This document shows positions 28,289-37,880 of a stretch of 64,000 bases of DNA, one piece after another. A program made the translations under genes and the position numbers. The stretch is from Paenibacillus donghaensis (GTDB taxonomy: Bacteria; Bacillota; Bacilli; Paenibacillales; Paenibacillaceae), in the NCBI RefSeq assembly GCF_002192415.1, contig NZ_CP021780.1, forward strand, positions 2,232,001-2,296,000, read 5' to 3'. Numbering within the stretch: position 1 is the first letter of the stretch; the number at the start of each line of letters is the position of its first letter. The notes under the pieces were generated by a model, which worked only from the letters and a program-made list of their open reading frames with translations, searched no databases and was not told the origin of the DNA.

Positions 28289-29149
28289 ATGAATCGTATC
28301 ATTATCGTCACAGACAGCACTTCCGACATCCCGCCGGATCTTGTATTGGCTTACGGGATCATCGTAGTGCCGCTTACCTTGATGTTTGGCGAAGAGTCTT
28401 TCCGCGACAATCTGGATATGACACCGGAACAGTTCTATGAGCGTCTTCCCCGTTCACCGCAGCTGCCGACTACATCCCAACCTTCACCGATGGAGTATTT
28501 GGAGGTTTACCGCAAATATCTGGAGGAGTATCCGGATGCCCGGATTCTGTCTTATCATATCTCTTCTGGACTTAGCGGCACCTATCAATCGGCATTGCTT
28601 GCCAAATCCATGCTGGAGGAACAGGGAGAAGCCATTACGGTAGTAGATACGCTCTCCGCCTCCTATGGCTTTGGTTTTATGGTGATAGAAGCCGCCCGGT
28701 TGTCTGTAGAAGGCAAGAACACCGAGCAGATTCTGGAGGCTACGGAACGCATGCGCCAGTCGCGCAAGCTGTATTTCCTGGTCGACAGTCTGGAATATCT
28801 GCAAAAAGGCGGCAGAATCGGCAGAGCATCTGCGATTCTGGGCACGCTGCTGAATATCAAGCCTATTCTTTCGATTGATGCTGAAGGCATCATCTATGCG
28901 GTTGAGAAGGTCAGAGGCCGCAAGAAGGCCGTTGCCCGGATGATTGAGCTGTTCAAGGGTGAACTTCAAGGTGTAGACAAAATTAATGTGGCCGTGGGGC
29001 ATACGGCCGAACCCGCCTCTGGACAGGAGTTCCTCAGGGAGCTGCAAGGCCATTTTAAGCTGGAGGAGCAAGTGCTGACCAACATTGGACCTGTTGTAGG
29101 GAGCCACGTCGGGAACGGCACATTGGCTGTATTCATCTGGCCCGCATAA
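28289..29149 (+). CDS. DegV family fatty-acid-binding protein (FakB-type)
   Basis: The 286-residue protein has DegV family landmarks: IVTDSTSDIP at residues 6-15, a TSQPSP region near 70 that lines the fatty-acid headgroup pocket, SGLSGTYQSA near 93, and SLEYLQKGGRIGRA. DegV proteins present fatty acids to FakA, whose gene is 90 bases upstream. Which fatty acid is bound cannot be told. GGGGAGGG precedes the ATG. Confidence 0.93.
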   Translation: MNRIIIVTDSTSDIPPDLVLAYGIIVVPLTLMFGEESFRDNLDMTPEQFYERLPRSPQLPTTSQPSPMEYLEVYRKYLEEYPDARILSYHISSGLSGTYQSALLAKSMLEEQGEAITVVDTLSASYGFGFMVIEAARLSVEGKNTEQILEATERMRQSRKLYFLVDSLEYLQKGGRIGRASAILGTLLNIKPILSIDAEGIIYAVEKVRGRKKAVARMIELFKGELQGVDKINVAVGHTAEPASGQEFLRELQGHFKLEEQVLTNIGPVVGSHVGNGTLAVFIWPA

Positions 29150-29161
29150 TGAGGGATGAAC

Positions 29162-31213
29162 ATGACACTGTCTTTGGAGCAAATTGAAGTCAAGAACATA
29201 AATGGCGTGAGCGCTCAAAAGCAAGCCGAGCTTCACGCCTTTGGCGTTTCTACAGTGAAGGATTTACTTGAATATTATCCATTCCGTTATGAGGATTACC
29301 GCCCGCGTTCGCTGAGCGAGAGCAAACATGGCGACAAGGTGACGGTGGAGGCCAAGGTGATCGGCATTCCGGTACTGCAGCGCTTCGGCGGCAAATCCCG
29401 TCTCAGCTGCAAGCTGGTGGCGGAGCCGTTTATGTTCACAGCCACCTGGTTTAACCGCCATTATGTACGGGAGCAGTTGACCGCCGGCAGGGCGGTAGTC
29501 ATTACGGGCAAGTGGGATCAGAAGCGCAGCCAGATATCCGTGAGCGACCATGAGTTCCCTGACCGGGGAGAAGGCAAGACAGGGACGCTGCAGCCGGTGT
29601 ATTCGGTAGGCGGCAAGATTACGCAATCATGGATCCGCAAAATCATCAAACAGGCGCTGGAGCAATACGGTGAGCTGATCCCCGAAATTCTGCCGCATGT
29701 GATCCTGCGCAAATATGACTTCATGCCCCGCAAGCGGGCAATCGCCACGATCCACCAGCCCGAAGACAGCCGGGAAGGCCAGCAAGGCCGGCGGAGAATG
29801 GTGTATGAGGAGCTGTTTATGTTCCAACTGAAGATGCAGGCGTTCCGGGTGCTGAACCGCGGCAGACAGGACGGTGTGGTGCATACCGTCGATAATGCTA
29901 CGGTCCGGCAGTTCGTGCGCAGCTTGCCTTTTGAGCTGACCGATGCCCAGAAGCATGTAGAACTGGAGATTCTTCATGATATGCGTTCTCCGTATAACAT
30001 GAACCGTCTGCTGCAAGGGGATGTAGGCTCCGGCAAAACGGTGCTGGCGGCGATTGCGCTCTATGCTACGGTACGTTCGGGGTTCCAGGGCGCACTGATG
30101 GTGCCAACGGAAATCCTGTCTGAGCAGCATATGCGTTCCCTGACAAGGATGTTTGAACCGTTCGGGATTACCGTAGGCCTGCTGACCGGCAGTGTCAACG
30201 GCCGCAAACGTAAGGACCTGCTGGCTTCGCTGCAGATGGGGATGATTGATATTGTGGTAGGCACACATGCGTTGATCCAGGAGGATGTGTTCTTCCGCGA
30301 GCTGGGGCTTGTCGTTACCGACGAGCAGCACCGCTTCGGGGTCAACCAGCGCGGCGTCCTGCGCCGCAAGGGATACAACCCGGATGTGCTGACGATGACG
30401 GCGACACCGATCCCGCGGACGCTGGCGATTTCCGTCTTCGGCGATATGGATGTCTCCACCTTGTCGGAGCGGCCTAAGGGACGGGTGCCCATCTCCACCT
30501 ATTGGGTCAAGCCCGACCTGATGGAGCGGGTGCTGAAATTCATCAGCCGCGAGATTGACCTGGGCCGTCAGGCTTACCTGATCTGCCCGCTGATCGAGGA
30601 GTCGGAGAAGCTGGATGTGCAGAATGCGATTGATCTGCATATCCAGATGTCGCAGGCATTTCCGGCCTATAAGGTGGGGCTGCTGCATGGCCGGATGACA
30701 TCGGCGGAGAAGGATGAGATGATGCGCGCTTTCTACAGCAACGAGCTGCAGCTGCTTGTATCCACCACTGTAGTGGAGGTTGGGGTCGATGTGCCCAACG
30801 CTTCACTGATGATCATTATGGATGCTGACCGCTTCGGCCTGTCGCAGCTGCATCAGCTGCGGGGCCGGGTGGGCCGGGGGGAGCATGCTTCCTACTGCGT
30901 GTTGGTTGCCGACCCGAAATCGGAGATCGGCCGCGAGCGGATGAGTGCGATGACGGATACGGATGACGGCTTCGAAATCTCGCGGCGTGATCTGGAGCTG
31001 CGGGGACCGGGCGATTTCTTTGGCACGAAGCAGAGCGGATTGCCGGAATTCCGGCTTGCGGACATGACCGCTGACTTCGAGGTGCTGGAGCAGGCCCGCG
31101 ATGATGTCGCTGAGCTGCTGCGGGATTCCGCCTTTTGGACATCCCCTGATTATACGCCGCTGCGGCAGTATTTGCAGAGCCAGCAAATTTTTCAGGGGGA
31201 ATTAATTGATTGA
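29162..31213 (+). CDS. recG: ATP-dependent DNA helicase RecG
   Basis: RecG reverses stalled forks and processes branched DNA. The wedge (OB-fold) domain lies in about 1-200; the helicase core has Walker A GDVGSGKT at 286-293, DEQH at 387-390, TATPIPRT, and the family-specific QLHQLRGRVGRG. GAGGGA precedes the ATG at 29162; ATG 29156 lies inside that site. Length 683 residues is normal. It begins only twelve bases after the DegV gene. Confidence 0.96.
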   Translation: MTLSLEQIEVKNINGVSAQKQAELHAFGVSTVKDLLEYYPFRYEDYRPRSLSESKHGDKVTVEAKVIGIPVLQRFGGKSRLSCKLVAEPFMFTATWFNRHYVREQLTAGRAVVITGKWDQKRSQISVSDHEFPDRGEGKTGTLQPVYSVGGKITQSWIRKIIKQALEQYGELIPEILPHVILRKYDFMPRKRAIATIHQPEDSREGQQGRRRMVYEELFMFQLKMQAFRVLNRGRQDGVVHTVDNATVRQFVRSLPFELTDAQKHVELEILHDMRSPYNMNRLLQGDVGSGKTVLAAIALYATVRSGFQGALMVPTEILSEQHMRSLTRMFEPFGITVGLLTGSVNGRKRKDLLASLQMGMIDIVVGTHALIQEDVFFRELGLVVTDEQHRFGVNQRGVLRRKGYNPDVLTMTATPIPRTLAISVFGDMDVSTLSERPKGRVPISTYWVKPDLMERVLKFISREIDLGRQAYLICPLIEESEKLDVQNAIDLHIQMSQAFPAYKVGLLHGRMTSAEKDEMMRAFYSNELQLLVSTTVVEVGVDVPNASLMIIMDADRFGLSQLHQLRGRVGRGEHASYCVLVADPKSEIGRERMSAMTDTDDGFEISRRDLELRGPGDFFGTKQSGLPEFRLADMTADFEVLEQARDDVAELLRDSAFWTSPDYTPLRQYLQSQQIFQGELID

Positions 31214-31278
31214 CCAGGCATTGCTGACCTGCCGCCTCATATACTGAGAAAGACTGGATATGACGGGAGGTGCAGGCT

Positions 31279-31566
31279 TTGAGTTATCAGCAATTCGGAA
31301 TCAGTCCCCAGCTGGTGGAGCGCATCAAGCTGAAGATGAAGAATAAAGCAGTCAAGGAACGGATCAAAAATATGATTAACGGGATCAGCAAGCAGGAGCT
31401 GCAGGATGCTGCGGTCGTGCGCAGACTGGTGCGCAATGCGTCGGGAGTGCTGAGTGAGAGGCTGACTTCCGCCCAGGAAGATCAGATTGTCAAATTTATC
31501 ATTGCCCAAAAAGTAGATCCCTCGAATACCTTTCATTTGATCCGGCTGTGGAGCATGTTCCGCTAA
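31279..31566 (+). CDS. SpoVIF-like sporulation protein
   Basis: The 95-residue protein MSYQQFGISPQLVERIKLKM is helical and charged. Its C-terminal part (RRLVRNASGVLSERLTSAQE, then IVKFIIAQ) resembles SpoVIF, a protein needed for late coat assembly in B. subtilis. The TTG start at 31279 lies eight bases after GGGAGG; GTG 31270 overlaps that site. It follows recG at 65 bases and ends at a strong terminator. The family assignment is by remembered similarity and moderately sure. Confidence 0.7.
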   Translation: MSYQQFGISPQLVERIKLKMKNKAVKERIKNMINGISKQELQDAAVVRRLVRNASGVLSERLTSAQEDQIVKFIIAQKVDPSNTFHLIRLWSMFR

Positions 31567-31597
31567 AACCGGACGTAACAGAATAAGAAGAGCAGGG

Positions 31598-31642
31598 AAA
31601 CAGCCCCGTCAACCATTCAGGTATGTCGGGGCTGTTTCTTTT
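31598..31642 (+). terminator. Intrinsic terminator after the spoVIF-like gene
   Basis: AAACAGCCCCG (31598-31608) pairs perfectly with CGGGGCTGTTT (31627-31637), followed by CTTTTATT. This marks the end of the conserved housekeeping block. Confidence 0.92.
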
Positions 31643-31649
31643 ATTAGGC

Positions 31650-32759
31650 TTATAGTTTGACTCTACGCCCGGTGTCAGATGATGAGCGTACATGATCCAA
31701 TAGTTGATGAACCTTCACTGCCGTATGGAAGCTCGGGGCAACAGAGGTATCATTCTGAAGATCCTTGTAGATTTGCTCATACAGTCCTGCTACTTGAAGG
31801 GCAGGTCCAGCTGACATGCGGGTAGGAAGCAGCAGGTGGTAGTGAGCTGGGATCGTCAGGGGAAGGACTGCTGAGCTTTGCTGTGTGCCTTTTACGATAA
31901 AAGAGTCCATCTGGAACATGTTGTTTTCCACGGATTGCAGAATCAAGTCTCCTTCGGTTCCATGAATGGAAAGCGATAAACTGCCGTTGTAGGTATTACG
32001 GATATGGGTGTTCAGGATGGCTCCATTCTCCAGTATTCCGTTGATGACAACATGGTCTGGAGAAGTGGCCTGAACATGCTCCCCTGTTTCCACGACCTGC
32101 ACCAGCCTGGCCTGTGTCTCGAGCATTGCGGATACCTCGGTGAAATCCCCAAGCATATATTGAATGCCATCCAGCAAATGCCCTGCTGTAATGGTCAACT
32201 GGTTAGCCCCATTGGCATTGTCCAGCAGATATTGGCGGGAAGCAGTAATCTGTTTAGAACGAACAGGGTAGACAGGCAAAGCGTAATCACAGTGAACGGC
32301 CAGTACCTTGCCAACATAACCTTGGAGGATCAGATCCTTGACATAAGCCATTGCCGGATTTGCACGAGCCTGGAGACCGACGAAATGCCGTATGCCTCTG
32401 GTCTCTGCAGTTTGCAGCAAGTCTCTGGCTTCAGCGGTGGAGCGGGCTAGTGGAAATTCACAGTATACATGTTTACCGGCTCCAACTGCAGCACGCACCA
32501 GCCGGTCATGCTCAGGAACCTTGACCGTAATGGTGACCAGATCAACGTCAGGATGGGTGACCAGCTGATGAAGATCCGCAAAAGCATGAGGCACATCAAA
32601 CTTCTGAGCCGTTTCGTCGGCACTGGCCTGCCTTGTAGTACTGACGGCAGCAATACGATAGCCTGGCAGAGACTGCAGCGCCGGAAGGTGTGCTGTGCCT
32701 CCCCAGGTTCCATCCATGCTTGCGCCGATTACGCCTACACCTATTATAGTTTTGTGCAT
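31650..32759 (-). CDS. Gfo/Idh/MocA-family oxidoreductase (Gal80-like)
   Basis: A 369-residue NAD(P)-dependent enzyme with an N-terminal Rossmann fold (GVGVIGAS near residue 7; a family-typical VKVPEHD and YCEFPLA around 80-105) and a C-terminal alpha/beta domain. Its spacing of motifs is closest to the Gal80-like branch, in which catalytic residues can be lost and members act as sugar-responsive regulators or as dehydrogenases of unknown sugars. AGGAGG precedes the ATG. It is divergent from an HxlR regulator 150 bases away, which probably controls it. The substrate is unknown. Confidence 0.88.
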   Translation of the reverse strand: MHKTIIGVGVIGASMDGTWGGTAHLPALQSLPGYRIAAVSTTRQASADETAQKFDVPHAFADLHQLVTHPDVDLVTITVKVPEHDRLVRAAVGAGKHVYCEFPLARSTAEARDLLQTAETRGIRHFVGLQARANPAMAYVKDLILQGYVGKVLAVHCDYALPVYPVRSKQITASRQYLLDNANGANQLTITAGHLLDGIQYMLGDFTEVSAMLETQARLVQVVETGEHVQATSPDHVVINGILENGAILNTHIRNTYNGSLSLSIHGTEGDLILQSVENNMFQMDSFIVKGTQQSSAVLPLTIPAHYHLLLPTRMSAGPALQVAGLYEQIYKDLQNDTSVAPSFHTAVKVHQLLDHVRSSSDTGRRVKL

Positions 32760-32908
32760 GTTATAATTCCTCCTGATCGAATGTCTCTCCAGCTATAACC
32801 AAAGAGCTGTGATTTACCTGCATTTGTGGGTGTGGACATATATTAATATAATTACTAGTATTAAGTAAGTAGGCACTTTTAGGTTCGTTGATCGATAAGG
32901 AGGAAGAG
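32760..32908. promoter_or_regulatory. Divergent promoter region, oxidoreductase / HxlR regulator
   Basis: An AT-rich core from about 32840 to 32875 contains TAATATAAT, TACTAGTA and a repeated AAGTAAGTA, suitable for overlapping promoters and for an HxlR-type dimer. No single operator can be assigned by eye. Confidence 0.4.
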
Positions 32909-33298
32909 ATGATTCGAAATACAACGTTTAAACCAGATATATCACTGCAGGAATGCAGCTACCGGAGATTGCTTGAAATTATATCGAACAAATGGACGGT
33001 GTTAGTTATATTCGCACTGGAGGATGGAAGCTTGCGTTATGGTGAGGTGAGAAGGCGGATTGCGGATATTTCCCAGAAAATGCTTACGCAGTCGCTGCGG
33101 CAGATGGAGCGGAATGGACTGATTCAGCGGGAGGTGCAGCCATCTGTGCCTCCGGTAGTGGATTACCAATTGACTGCGCTTGGTGAAACTCTGATTCCGC
33201 ATCTGCGGCAAATGAAGGAATGGACGATAGAATATTACCCGCAGGTTCAGAGAGCGAGAGAAGAATACGATACGGGGCATGGAGTCAGCGATACCTAA
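32909..33298 (+). CDS. HxlR-family winged-helix transcriptional regulator
   Basis: The 129-residue protein has the HxlR winged helix: CSYRRLLEIISNKWT near 16-30, then LRYGEVRRRI and SQKMLTQSLRQMERNGLI forming the recognition helices. C16 occupies the position of the conserved N-terminal cysteine that in studied members (HypR, HxlR) senses disulfide stress or reactive carbonyls. GGAGGAAGAG precedes ATG 32909; a TTG at 32888 is less likely. Divergence from the oxidoreductase suggests that gene is the target, with a reactive aldehyde or quinone as possible signal. That is inference. Confidence 0.9.
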   Translation: MIRNTTFKPDISLQECSYRRLLEIISNKWTVLVIFALEDGSLRYGEVRRRIADISQKMLTQSLRQMERNGLIQREVQPSVPPVVDYQLTALGETLIPHLRQMKEWTIEYYPQVQRAREEYDTGHGVSDT

Positions 33299-33303
33299 AC
33301 AAT

Positions 33304-33343
33304 AAAAAGGCAGCTCAAGAAACGCTCTTGACCTGCCTTTTGC
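33304..33343. terminator. Bidirectional terminator between HxlR gene and YitT gene
   Basis: AAAAGGCAG near 33305 pairs with CTGCCTTTT near 33333-33341, with an inner CAAGA/TCTTG stem. A-rich and T-rich flanks allow use from both converging genes. Confidence 0.85.
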
Positions 33344-33359
33344 TTATGTCGGCTATCTT

Positions 33360-34205
33360 TTAGATCTTGCGGTTGCGGAAGCCATCCGCCCGCTTGACTA
33401 TAATCCTGCTATCCGGATCACACTGCAGTACAATCGCCAGCACATCGGGTTCCTCCAGCTTGTTGGTCAGGCAGAACAGCGTTCCGGCAACCCCTTCCGG
33501 CACAGACTCACCGGTAAATGCGGCAGGAAGGTTCAGACCGCTCTTCAGAGCCTCCTGGACCGCCGGACATCGGGTACTGGTAATCCAGACAGCCCGGGAC
33601 CGTGACAAGCCTCTAAGCGAGAAGCGGACGCCTTCAAAGGCAAGCAGGTAGGCGATAATCGAATACATGGCCTGATCCCAGCCAAACAGCGCGCCAGCCA
33701 GCAGCAATAGAGCGCAATTGAGCAGCATCACCGGAATTTCCGCCGACTTGGGCGGGCCGCCGCTGAGCAGCGTGTAGCCCTGATCGCTGGCCTCGCGGTT
33801 CATTCCGCCGAAGCGGACGGCAATGCCTATCCCGAGGCCCAAACATAGACCTCCGCCTATAGCGGCGGGAAGCGGTTCGCTCAGCACCGCAGGGAAACGG
33901 TGCAGCGCCAGGGAGCCTATTGTAAGGCAGGCCAGCCCCAATACGGTATACAGCGCGAAGCGGAGATTAATCTGCTTGCGCGACATGAAGATAAACGGCA
34001 AATTAAATAAGAACAGGAACAAACCAAGCCGCATTTCAGTAGTGTGGGCGAACATGGCCGACAAGCCAGTGATGCCACCTACTACCAGACCGTGAGGCAT
34101 AAGGAACAATTCCAGGCCAACAGCAGCAAGCAAGGCTCCTGCAATCACGGCGAGAATACGGAATGCTCGGTTCTCCCGCAGTTCGCGGTTTTTGGTGACC
34201 AGCAT
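33360..34205 (-). CDS. YitT family membrane protein (DUF161/DUF2179)
   Basis: The 281-residue protein has five or so membrane helices in its first 180 residues, including GLELFLMPHGLVVGGITGLS which is characteristic of YitT proteins, and a soluble C-terminal DUF2179 domain (about 195-281). AGGGAGGAG precedes its ATG. Family members are common in Bacillota, several copies per genome; their function is not settled. It converges on the HxlR gene and shares a terminator with it. Confidence 0.88.
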   Translation of the reverse strand: MLVTKNRELRENRAFRILAVIAGALLAAVGLELFLMPHGLVVGGITGLSAMFAHTTEMRLGLFLFLFNLPFIFMSRKQINLRFALYTVLGLACLTIGSLALHRFPAVLSEPLPAAIGGGLCLGLGIGIAVRFGGMNREASDQGYTLLSGGPPKSAEIPVMLLNCALLLLAGALFGWDQAMYSIIAYLLAFEGVRFSLRGLSRSRAVWITSTRCPAVQEALKSGLNLPAAFTGESVPEGVAGTLFCLTNKLEEPDVLAIVLQCDPDSRIIVKRADGFRNRKI

Positions 34206-34311
34206 AGGTTCTCCTCCCTTCAGCAGGGAACTATTTTGTCATATACTGCCACAGGATTCATGGGCTAATATAAGTGTAAGCTCTATATAAGTTAGGCGAA
34301 ATGATCCTGGC

Positions 34312-34659
34312 CTATACGTACTGTGAAGTATAGTTGAGCGGGTACAGCAGCAAGCGCAGCAGAAATTTATAGATCACAGGGCTGAATACTGCCATAAACC
34401 CAAGTATCAACATTGCCACATCTGCCCGAAAGGTGCCCCCATGATGGACTTGGCGCCACTCAGCCAATGGCAGGGTGAGCGTGGCCGTAGTCCGCTGCTG
34501 CGGGATGAATTTGCGGTCCAAGTGATGGAAGCCAAGCTGCTCGCGGCCCGAATCCGGGATATCCGCCTGTCCGAAGGCAGTGGCCGTAAGGGAAAAAGAA
34601 ACAGCAAGAATAAGCAGCAGCCGCAAGAGCACTGCTGGACGCGCTATATATTGCACCAT
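34312..34659 (-). CDS. Small exported protein with C-terminal membrane helix, unknown function
   Basis: The 115-residue product begins with a signal-peptide-like segment (about 1-30, ending TATAFGQA), has a polar middle of about 45 residues, and a hydrophobic helix at about 83-107. AAGGAGGTG lies seven bases before the ATG, supporting reality. It is divergent from the following small ORF and the second Ca2+ ATPase. No family is recognised. Confidence 0.65.
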   Translation of the reverse strand: MVQYIARPAVLLRLLLILAVSFSLTATAFGQADIPDSGREQLGFHHLDRKFIPQQRTTATLTLPLAEWRQVHHGGTFRADVAMLILGFMAVFSPVIYKFLLRLLLYPLNYTSQYV

Positions 34660-34808
34660 GGGAACACCTCCTTACTGCATATAGTAGTATAAGCTTAACA
34701 TACCCTTTACAATGGAGCCAATTGAATATGAGAACCGGAGGGTGAAACAAGGCGTAAGTAGTTAGAGGATTTAGAATAGTGTATCTATTAAACAGGGGGT
34801 TAATACAA

Positions 34809-34961
34809 ATGAACAACTGGAACCCGCAGGGCGTTTTCGCCGAGCTGCAGGTGGAGAGTAAGGTTTATGGTCTTATTGTTGAAGGAGACTATGGCGAAAT
34901 TACATATCAAGGGACAAGATTCAAGGATTTCCGCCGCGAAGGAAGCAAATCGTTCCAGTAG
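34809..34961 (+). CDS. Possible 50-residue protein, unknown function
   Basis: The frame from ATG 34809 encodes MNNWNPQGVFAELQVESKVY and 30 more polar residues, with AGGGGG ten bases ahead. No signal peptide, membrane segment or family is seen. Coding status rests on the ribosome-binding site and reasonable composition only. It is followed by 145 bases without a clear gene before the ATPase. Confidence 0.4.
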   Translation: MNNWNPQGVFAELQVESKVYGLIVEGDYGEITYQGTRFKDFRREGSKSFQ

Positions 34962-35106
34962 TTCTGCAGCGGATTTTCCGCTTCGAAGGGATGAAGTTTT
35001 GGTTAATGTACATAATATTGCAGAATCTCTGTTCCATTTTTGGGTAAGACTCATATGAGAGGTTCTTGATATAGAGAGACCAGATTCCCGGAAGGAGGCA
35101 GAAGGT

Positions 35107-37821
35107 TTGAATGCACAATCATCGAAACCAGATCAGGAATTAGCATTCCATACGCTGAGCAAGGAGGAGGTGCTGCAGCAGCTAGCATCGTCAGAAGCCG
35201 GATTGTCCCCTGAGCAGATCGCTAGTCTTCAGGAACGTTATGGCAAAAATGTGCTGCAGGAAGCCAAAACCAAATCGCTGCTGGCCAAATTCCTGGAGCA
35301 GTTTAAGAATGTTATGATTTTTATTCTGCTCGCAGCGGCCGTGCTGTCAGGTATTCTGGGAGAATGGACCGACACCGTAATCATCCTATTGGTTGTCCTT
35401 CTGAATGCGGTACTTGGCGTTGTCCAGGAGAATAAGGCAGAGCAGGCGCTGGAAGCCCTAAAAAGCATGTCCTCTCCCCAAGCCAGAGTGAAACGCGGCG
35501 GACAGGTGACCGAGATCAAAAGTGAAGAGCTGGTTCCCGGCGATATTGTTCTGCTGGAAGCGGGCAATGTGATACCGGCGGATCTGCGGATTCTGCACGC
35601 CGCTTCTCTGCAGACGGAGGAAGCCGCTCTGACGGGCGAATCGCTGCCTTCGGATAAGCAGTCGGAGGTGCTGGAGGGCAGCGATATTGTCATCGGCGAC
35701 CGCAAGAATATGGCTTATATGAGCAGCAGTGTAACCTATGGACGCGGAGTGGGTGTGGTTACGGCTACGGGAATGCAGACCGAGGTCGGCAAGATTGCCG
35801 GATTCATCTCGGAGGAAGAGACGGAAACGACACCGCTGCAGAAAAAGCTGGATGAGCTGGGCAAATATTTCACTTTTATCATCCTGGGCGTCTGTGTCGT
35901 GATCTTCGCCGTTGGTATTCTGGAAGGCAGAGAGCTGCTGGATATGCTGCTGACCTCCATCTCGCTGGCTGTAGCCGCGATCCCGGAAGGGCTGCCAGCC
36001 ATCGTGACCATCATTCTGGCGCTTGGCGTGCAGCGGATGGCGAAGCGCAAGGCGATTATCCGCAAGCTGCCTGCGGTGGAGACCTTGGGCAGCACCGAGA
36101 TTGTCTGCTCCGACAAGACGGGTACGCTGACCTTGAACAAGATGACTGTGGAGCAGCTGTATGTGAATGGAAGCAGCATCCCGGCAGGTGAAGCACTCTC
36201 CGATACACCGGGTGGCGAGCTGCTGCTGCAGGCGATGACGCTGTGCAATGATTCAAGCATCGACGAAGGCGGCGCCGGCGGCAAGGCTGAAGGCAAAGGA
36301 GCCGGTACCCGCAGCGGCAAAGCGATCATCGGTGATCCGACAGAAACCGCATTGGTCGATTATGCCTTAAGCATCGGTGTTGACAAGCGGAAGCTGGAGC
36401 AGCAATACCCGCGCAAGAAGGAGCTGCCGTTTGACTCCGACCGCAAGCTGATGACAACGATCCATGAGGTGGAAGCGGGGCAATTCCGCATCCTGACCAA
36501 AGGTGCGCCCGATGTGCTGCTCTCCAAATGCAGCCATATTCAGCTGAACGGGGAGGTATTCCCGTTAACGGAGGAGCACAAGCAGCAGATTACAGCCAGC
36601 AATAAAGGGCTGGCGGATGAGGCGCTGCGTGTGCTGGCCTTTGCTTATCTGGACCAGGCGCAGCTGCCGGAGAATCCTGCGCCGGAACAGACGGAAGCGG
36701 GTCTGGTGTTCGTCGGGCTGGTTGGTATGATTGACCCGCCGCGCGATGAAGTGCGCGATGCGGTGGCGGTCTGCCGCAAGGCAGGCATCCGCCCGGTGAT
36801 GATAACCGGCGACCACCGCGATACGGCGGCGGCCATTGCCAAGCGGCTCGGAATCATTGAGGATGAGAGCGGCGTCTTGACCGGCCGGGAGCTGGATCAG
36901 ATCAGCGAGCAGGATTTTGCCGAAAGAGTGGCTGATTATTCGGTCTATGCCCGCGTCTCTCCGCAGCATAAGGTGCGGATCGTCAAGGCCTGGAAGGCCA
37001 AGGGCAAGATTGTGGCGATGACCGGCGACGGGGTCAATGATGCGCCCGCACTCAAAACCTCGGATATCGGCGTGGGGATGGGCATAACGGGAACGGATGT
37101 AGCCAAAGGCGTATCCGACATGGTGCTTGCCGACGACAACTTCACAACGATTGTGGTAGCCGTGGAGGAAGGACGCAAGGTATACAGCAATATCCGCAAG
37201 GCGATCCAGTTCCTGCTCTCCGCCAATCTTGGTGAAGTGCTGACACTGTTCATTGCGACGATGATTGGCTGGCGGATTCTGGAGCCGATTCATATCCTCT
37301 GGATCAACCTCGTTACAGATACGCTGCCTGCACTGGCGTTGGGGCTGGAGAAAGCCTCCGCCGACCTGATGTCGAAGAAGCCGCGCAAATCGAGCAGCAG
37401 TATTTTCTCCGAAGGTGTCGGTATCAGTATTATTTATCAGGGGATCATTGAGGCCGCGCTTACGCTGCTGGTCTACAATTGGGCCCATACGCATTACAAT
37501 GAAGGAATCGCTGTGACGATGGCCTTCGCAACGCTCGGGCTGCTGCAGATTACACATGCGTTCAACGTCAGATCCAACACCAAATCACTGTTCCAGATCG
37601 GCTTGTTCAGCAACCGCTATATGCTTGGGGCTTCGGTAATCTCCGGTCTGATGCTGGTGCTGGTCATTATTATTCCTGGTCTGAATGATTGGTTCGGCGT
37701 ATCGCATCTCAGTGGCCTGCAGTGGATCATTGTCTGCTCGGCGGCAATAGCGATTGTGGTGATCGTAGAGATCATCAAGCTGTTTATCCGATTGACAGGC
37801 AAAGGGAAAACGTGGGATTAA
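35107..37821 (+). CDS. Second Ca2+-type P-type ATPase (type IIA)
   Basis: The 904-residue pump has the same P2A signatures as the ATPase at 1.3-4.1 kb: TGES near 178, PEGLPA in helix 4, D336 in [15 protein letters not shown] and NLVTDTLPA in helix 6 (T in place of G at one position of the calcium signature). The TTG start follows GGAAGGAGG. The two proteins differ widely in sequence at N- and C-termini, so this is an old paralogue. It is monocistronic, followed by a terminator. Ca2+ or Mn2+ export is inferred. Confidence 0.9.
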   Translation: MNAQSSKPDQELAFHTLSKEEVLQQLASSEAGLSPEQIASLQERYGKNVLQEAKTKSLLAKFLEQFKNVMIFILLAAAVLSGILGEWTDTVIILLVVLLNAVLGVVQENKAEQALEALKSMSSPQARVKRGGQVTEIKSEELVPGDIVLLEAGNVIPADLRILHAASLQTEEAALTGESLPSDKQSEVLEGSDIVIGDRKNMAYMSSSVTYGRGVGVVTATGMQTEVGKIAGFISEEETETTPLQKKLDELGKYFTFIILGVCVVIFAVGILEGRELLDMLLTSISLAVAAIPEGLPAIVTIILALGVQRMAKRKAIIRKLPAVETLGSTEIVCSDKTGTLTLNKMTVEQLYVNGSSIPAGEALSDTPGGELLLQAMTLCNDSSIDEGGAGGKAEGKGAGTRSGKAIIGDPTETALVDYALSIGVDKRKLEQQYPRKKELPFDSDRKLMTTIHEVEAGQFRILTKGAPDVLLSKCSHIQLNGEVFPLTEEHKQQITASNKGLADEALRVLAFAYLDQAQLPENPAPEQTEAGLVFVGLVGMIDPPRDEVRDAVAVCRKAGIRPVMITGDHRDTAAAIAKRLGIIEDESGVLTGRELDQISEQDFAERVADYSVYARVSPQHKVRIVKAWKAKGKIVAMTGDGVNDAPALKTSDIGVGMGITGTDVAKGVSDMVLADDNFTTIVVAVEEGRKVYSNIRKAIQFLLSANLGEVLTLFIATMIGWRILEPIHILWINLVTDTLPALALGLEKASADLMSKKPRKSSSSIFSEGVGISIIYQGIIEAALTLLVYNWAHTHYNEGIAVTMAFATLGLLQITHAFNVRSNTKSLFQIGLFSNRYMLGASVISGLMLVLVIIIPGLNDWFGVSHLSGLQWIIVCSAAIAIVVIVEIIKLFIRLTGKGKTWD

Positions 37822-37835
37822 ACACGGAACAAACA

Positions 37836-37880
37836 AAAAGTCTGGTACTTCCGCTAAGGGAGTCCAGACTTTTGTTTTTA
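37836..37880. terminator. Bidirectional terminator between the ATPase and the NlpC/P60 gene
   Basis: AAAAGTCTGG (37836-37845) pairs with CCAGACTTTT (37864-37873) followed by GTTTTT; the left side is A-rich. It reaches the stop codon of the convergent gene. Confidence 0.9.

Noticed and set aside
29627..30688. 353-codon reverse-strand frame within recG
   Set aside because: Antisense shadow; no ribosome-binding site, no recognisable family, and RecG motifs are clear on the forward strand.
34867..35058. 63-codon forward frame overlapping the possible 50-residue protein
   Set aside because: No adequate ribosome-binding site and it overlaps the better-supported start at 34809; composition is not protein-like.
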